Part shown: in pieces, positions 31,917-33,198 of the stretch
Layout of the letters: each line of letters begins with the position of its first letter
How positions within the stretch are numbered: position 1 is the stretch's first letter
From: Flavobacteriales bacterium
GTDB lineage: Bacteria; Bacteroidota; Bacteroidia; Flavobacteriales; Flavobacteriaceae
Length of the DNA stretch: 33,198 bases
Direction: 5' to 3'
Assembly: GCA_017302935.1 (NCBI GenBank)
Contig: JAFLBT010000015.1
Location: forward strand, 1-33,198
Position numbers and translations under genes: made by a program
The notes under the pieces: generated by a model
What the model was told of the DNA's origin: nothing
Seen by the model: the letters and a program-made list of their open reading frames with translations, nothing else
Database searches by the model: none

Positions 31917-32300
31917 ATGCAAAAACAAATTAGAGCCGTTCAACTATTTCACGAAGCATTTGAAATAGGCTATAAAAATGAGCCAACGGTAGGCTTGGGA
32001 GAAGCAAAAAATTTACTTCGTTATAATTTGATGAAAGAGGAAAACGAAGAGTATTTAGAAGCAGCCATGAATGATGACATGATTGAGGTAGCAGATGCTC
32101 TAGGTGATATGTTATATATATTGTGCGGAACCATAATCGAGCATGGTTTGCAACACAAGATTGAAGAGGTGTTTGAAGAAATACAACGCAGTAACATGAG
32201 TAAATTGGGTGAAGATGGTAAACCTATTTATCGAGAGGACGGTAAAGTAATGAAAGGACCTAACTATTTCAGACCTGATTTTGAGAAAATATTCAAATAG
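31917..32300 (+). CDS. MazG-like nucleotide pyrophosphohydrolase
   Basis: 127 residues. The four-helix MazG/PRA-PH core is shown by VQLFHEAFEIGYKNEPTVG, then NLMKEENEEYLEAAMNDD (E-x-x-E metal ligands) and EVADALGDMLYILCGTIIEHG (the E-x-x-D ligands). The C-terminal tail SKLGEDGKPIYREDGKVMKG is typical of the all-alpha NTP pyrophosphatase group. These enzymes hydrolyse non-canonical or excess (d)NTPs to monophosphates in the cytoplasm. The exact substrate is unknown. Confidence 0.88.
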   Translation: MQKQIRAVQLFHEAFEIGYKNEPTVGLGEAKNLLRYNLMKEENEEYLEAAMNDDMIEVADALGDMLYILCGTIIEHGLQHKIEEVFEEIQRSNMSKLGEDGKPIYREDGKVMKGPNYFRPDFEKIFK

Positions 32301-32383
32301 CAAGAAGGATTTATATTTATTAGCATTTTATCGACTATTTTTATCATTCATCAGAATTATTTTTTTTAATGATATGCTTGCTA

Positions 32384-32466
32384 TACATTTGACTCACCAT
32401 AGCATAAGTAGGTTAAGTTTATGGTAGATTTGGGGCAAAAAGGGTGGAAGTGATTCCACCTTTTTT
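32384..32466 (+). ncRNA. Candidate small RNA of about 70 nucleotides
   Basis: A -7 box TACATTTG (32384-32391) stands in a 333-base gap without a gene (32301-32633). Transcription from it would start near 32397 and end at the strong terminator 32437-32466. Between them ACCATA (about 32396-32401) and TATGGT (about 32420-32425) can pair to form a first stem, then the terminator hairpin forms a second. No start codon with a good frame is present. A -33 element is not obvious. The rest of the gap up to the tRNA promoter is AT-rich with no other feature that I can see. Confidence 0.4.
32437..32466 (+). terminator. Intrinsic terminator in the mazG-tRNA gap
   Basis: AAAAAGGGTGGAA (32437-32449), loop GTGA, TTCCACCTTTTTT (32454-32466) form a 13-pair stem with one G-U pair, followed by ATTTTAT. 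It could end the candidate small RNA and also the mazG-like transcript 137 bases upstream. Confidence 0.85.
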
Positions 32467-32570
32467 ATTTTATATTAATTAGGATATCACTTTTTTGTGT
32501 ATAGAAACAATTGATATAGAAAGCATTAGTGTAGAGTAGTATAAAAAGGTTAATTTTTAAAATAAAAAGG

Positions 32571-32601
32571 TTTGCAAATCCCGAAAATCGTTCTATATTT
32601 G
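32571..32601 (+). promoter_or_regulatory. Promoter of tRNA-Ser
   Basis: TTTG (32571-32574), a 19-base spacer and TATATTTG (32594-32601) make a full match to the Bacteroidota sigma-A consensus TTTG-N19-TAnnTTTG. The tRNA begins 32 bases after the -7 box. Confidence 0.85.
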
Positions 32602-32633
32602 CACTCGCAATCAGAAAATGATTGTTTTTTATT

Positions 32634-32718
32634 GGAGAAATGGCAGAGTGGTCGATTGCGGCAGTCTTGAAAACTGTTGACTGTAACAGGTCCGGGGGTT
32701 CGAATCCCTCTTTCTCCG
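32634..32718 (+). tRNA. tRNA-Ser (anticodon UGA)
   Basis: 85 bases. The acceptor stem GGAGAAA (32634-32640) pairs with TTTCTCC (32711-32717), discriminator G at 32718. The anticodon arm GCAGT-CTTGAAA-ACTGT has anticodon TGA at 32668-32670. A long variable arm is present, as required for serine tRNA. The T-arm GGGGGTTCGAATCCCTC is standard. No CCA is encoded. It reads UCA (and UCN by wobble). Confidence 0.97.
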
Positions 32719-32742
32719 CTGACTTTTATTCAAAATGAACTA

Positions 32743-32773
32743 AAACCCTTTAAATTCAACATTTAAAGGGTTT
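32743..32773 (+). terminator. Intrinsic terminator after tRNA-Ser
   Basis: AAACCCTTTAAAT, loop TCAAC, ATTTAAAGGGTTT form a perfect 13-pair stem followed by TTTTG. It ends tRNA transcription and lies between the tRNA and the GGTGCAC repeats. Confidence 0.9.
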
Positions 32774-32820
32774 TTTTGTTTTTAAAAATACTCAATTTAT
32801 TCAAAATTACACAAACTTTA

Positions 32821-32893
32821 GGTGCACTAATCGGTGCACCGGTTAACGTGTAAAAAAGGTGCACCTGTTTTCATATGAACCCCCATGAACCCC
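32821..32893. repeat. GGTGCAC repeats and a 9-base direct repeat upstream of the integrase
   Basis: GGTGCAC occurs at 32821-32827, GGTGCACC at 32833-32840 and GGTGCACC at 32858-32865; each contains the palindrome GTGCAC. A second short direct repeat, ATGAACCCC, occurs twice (from 32875 and from 32885). Repeats of this kind between a tRNA and an integrase are typical places for integrase arm-site or directionality-factor binding; that role is inferred. Confidence 0.6.
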
Positions 32894-32968
32894 GTGGTTT
32901 AGAAAATGAACATCTTTTCTTGTATTGACAATTAGTGTAAATTAATTATCAATTTAAAGGTTACCAAA

Positions 32969-33198
32969 ATGAAAGCAAAAATCAATGTACTTTTCTATCT
33001 AAGAAAATCAAAAGTCAATGCAGTTGGACGAATGCCAATTTTTCAGCGTATAACAGTGAATGGTCAACGATTTGACATTAGTACCGGTCATTATGTAGAA
33101 GAACAAAAATGGTCATCTGAAATCAGCAGAATGAAGGGCAATTCAGAAGAAGCTCATACAATAAATAGTCAACTTGAACTATTTAAAGCAAAGGTATT
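32969..33198 (+). CDS. Tyrosine-type site-specific integrase, N-terminal part (continues beyond window)
   Basis: 76 codons are visible. The start KAKINVLFYLRKSKVNAVG, then PIFQRITVNGQRFDISTG and QKWSSEISRMKG, match the Arm_DNA-bind_5 domain that precedes the SAM-like and catalytic domains in Bacteroidota phage-type integrases. The catalytic Arg and Tyr lie outside the window. The gene points away from tRNA-Ser, with GGTGCAC repeats between, as expected for an element integrated at the 3' end of that tRNA. Confidence 0.88.
   Translation, partial: MKAKINVLFYLRKSKVNAVGRMPIFQRITVNGQRFDISTGHYVEEQKWSSEISRMKGNSEEAHTINSQLELFKAKV

Noticed and set aside
32821..32893. CRISPR-like array from the GGTGCAC and ATGAACCCC repeats
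   Set aside because: Repeats are 7-9 bases, irregularly spaced and only two or three in number; no cas genes are near.

Overview
The window looks like a chromosomal segment of a member of the Bacteroidota, most likely a Flavobacterium-type organism. The evidence is an AT-rich sequence, TAnnTTTG -7 promoter elements with upstream TTTG -33 elements (clearest ahead of the tRNA-Ser and the 2OG-Fe oxygenase), absence of strong Shine-Dalgarno sequences, and characteristic gene families (Reg_prop lipoproteins, membrane-anchored winged-helix regulator, GxxExxY protein, fused E1 alpha/beta dehydrogenase, Arm_DNA-bind_5 integrase). All function calls come from reading the proteins and motifs; no database search was run.

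Layout. 0-2 kb: end of a cytidylate kinase-like gene, a secreted protein, yaaA and a small lipoprotein. 1.9-6.5 kb: a membrane-anchored OmpR-type regulator divergent from a run of four exported proteins, two of them beta-propeller lipoproteins. 6.5-8.1 kb: a solitary reverse transcriptase of the UG/Abi (defence) type, with a possible 39-codon overlapping ORF and an unexplained GC-richer stretch at its 3' side. 8.2-14.8 kb: dihydrouridine synthase, hutI, corA, a lipoprotein, an outer-membrane barrel, a transglutaminase-like membrane protein and a leaderless substrate-binding-like protein. 14.7-16.5 kb: acetyltransferase, nucleoside phosphorylase and SUI1/YciH genes separated by gaps filled with 7-8 bp tandem arrays. 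16.8-17.6 kb: a GxxExxY nuclease-fold gene with AT-rich repeat elements ending in aatctgtgttc on both sides. 17.6-24.9 kb: 2OG-Fe oxygenase, E1 dehydrogenase, then a tight operon for methylmalonyl-CoA epimerase and a Na+-pumping decarboxylase. 25-28 kb: alkyltransferase, then a PAP2 phosphatase overlapping an EptA-like phosphoethanolamine transferase. 28.1-31.6 kb: exported protein, NarL-type regulator, TPR histidine kinase and an unknown co-oriented protein. 31.6-33.2 kb: small membrane protein, MazG-like hydrolase, a possible small RNA, tRNA-Ser(UGA) and the start of a tyrosine integrase, which probably marks one end of an integrated element.

How genes work together. The E1 dehydrogenase, epimerase and decarboxylase subunits fit catabolism of branched-chain/odd-chain carbon to propionyl-CoA with sodium export. 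The PAP2/EptA pair resembles the lipid A 1-phosphatase/1-phosphoethanolamine transferase pair known in Helicobacter and could change surface charge. The membrane regulator probably senses an envelope signal and may control the lipoproteins beside it.

The signals most worth following are the reverse transcriptase locus, the family of 7-8 bp tandem arrays in at least seven intergenic places, the GxxExxY gene with its flanking repeats, the tRNA-Ser/integrase junction with GGTGCAC repeats, and a candidate small RNA with its own promoter element and terminator.
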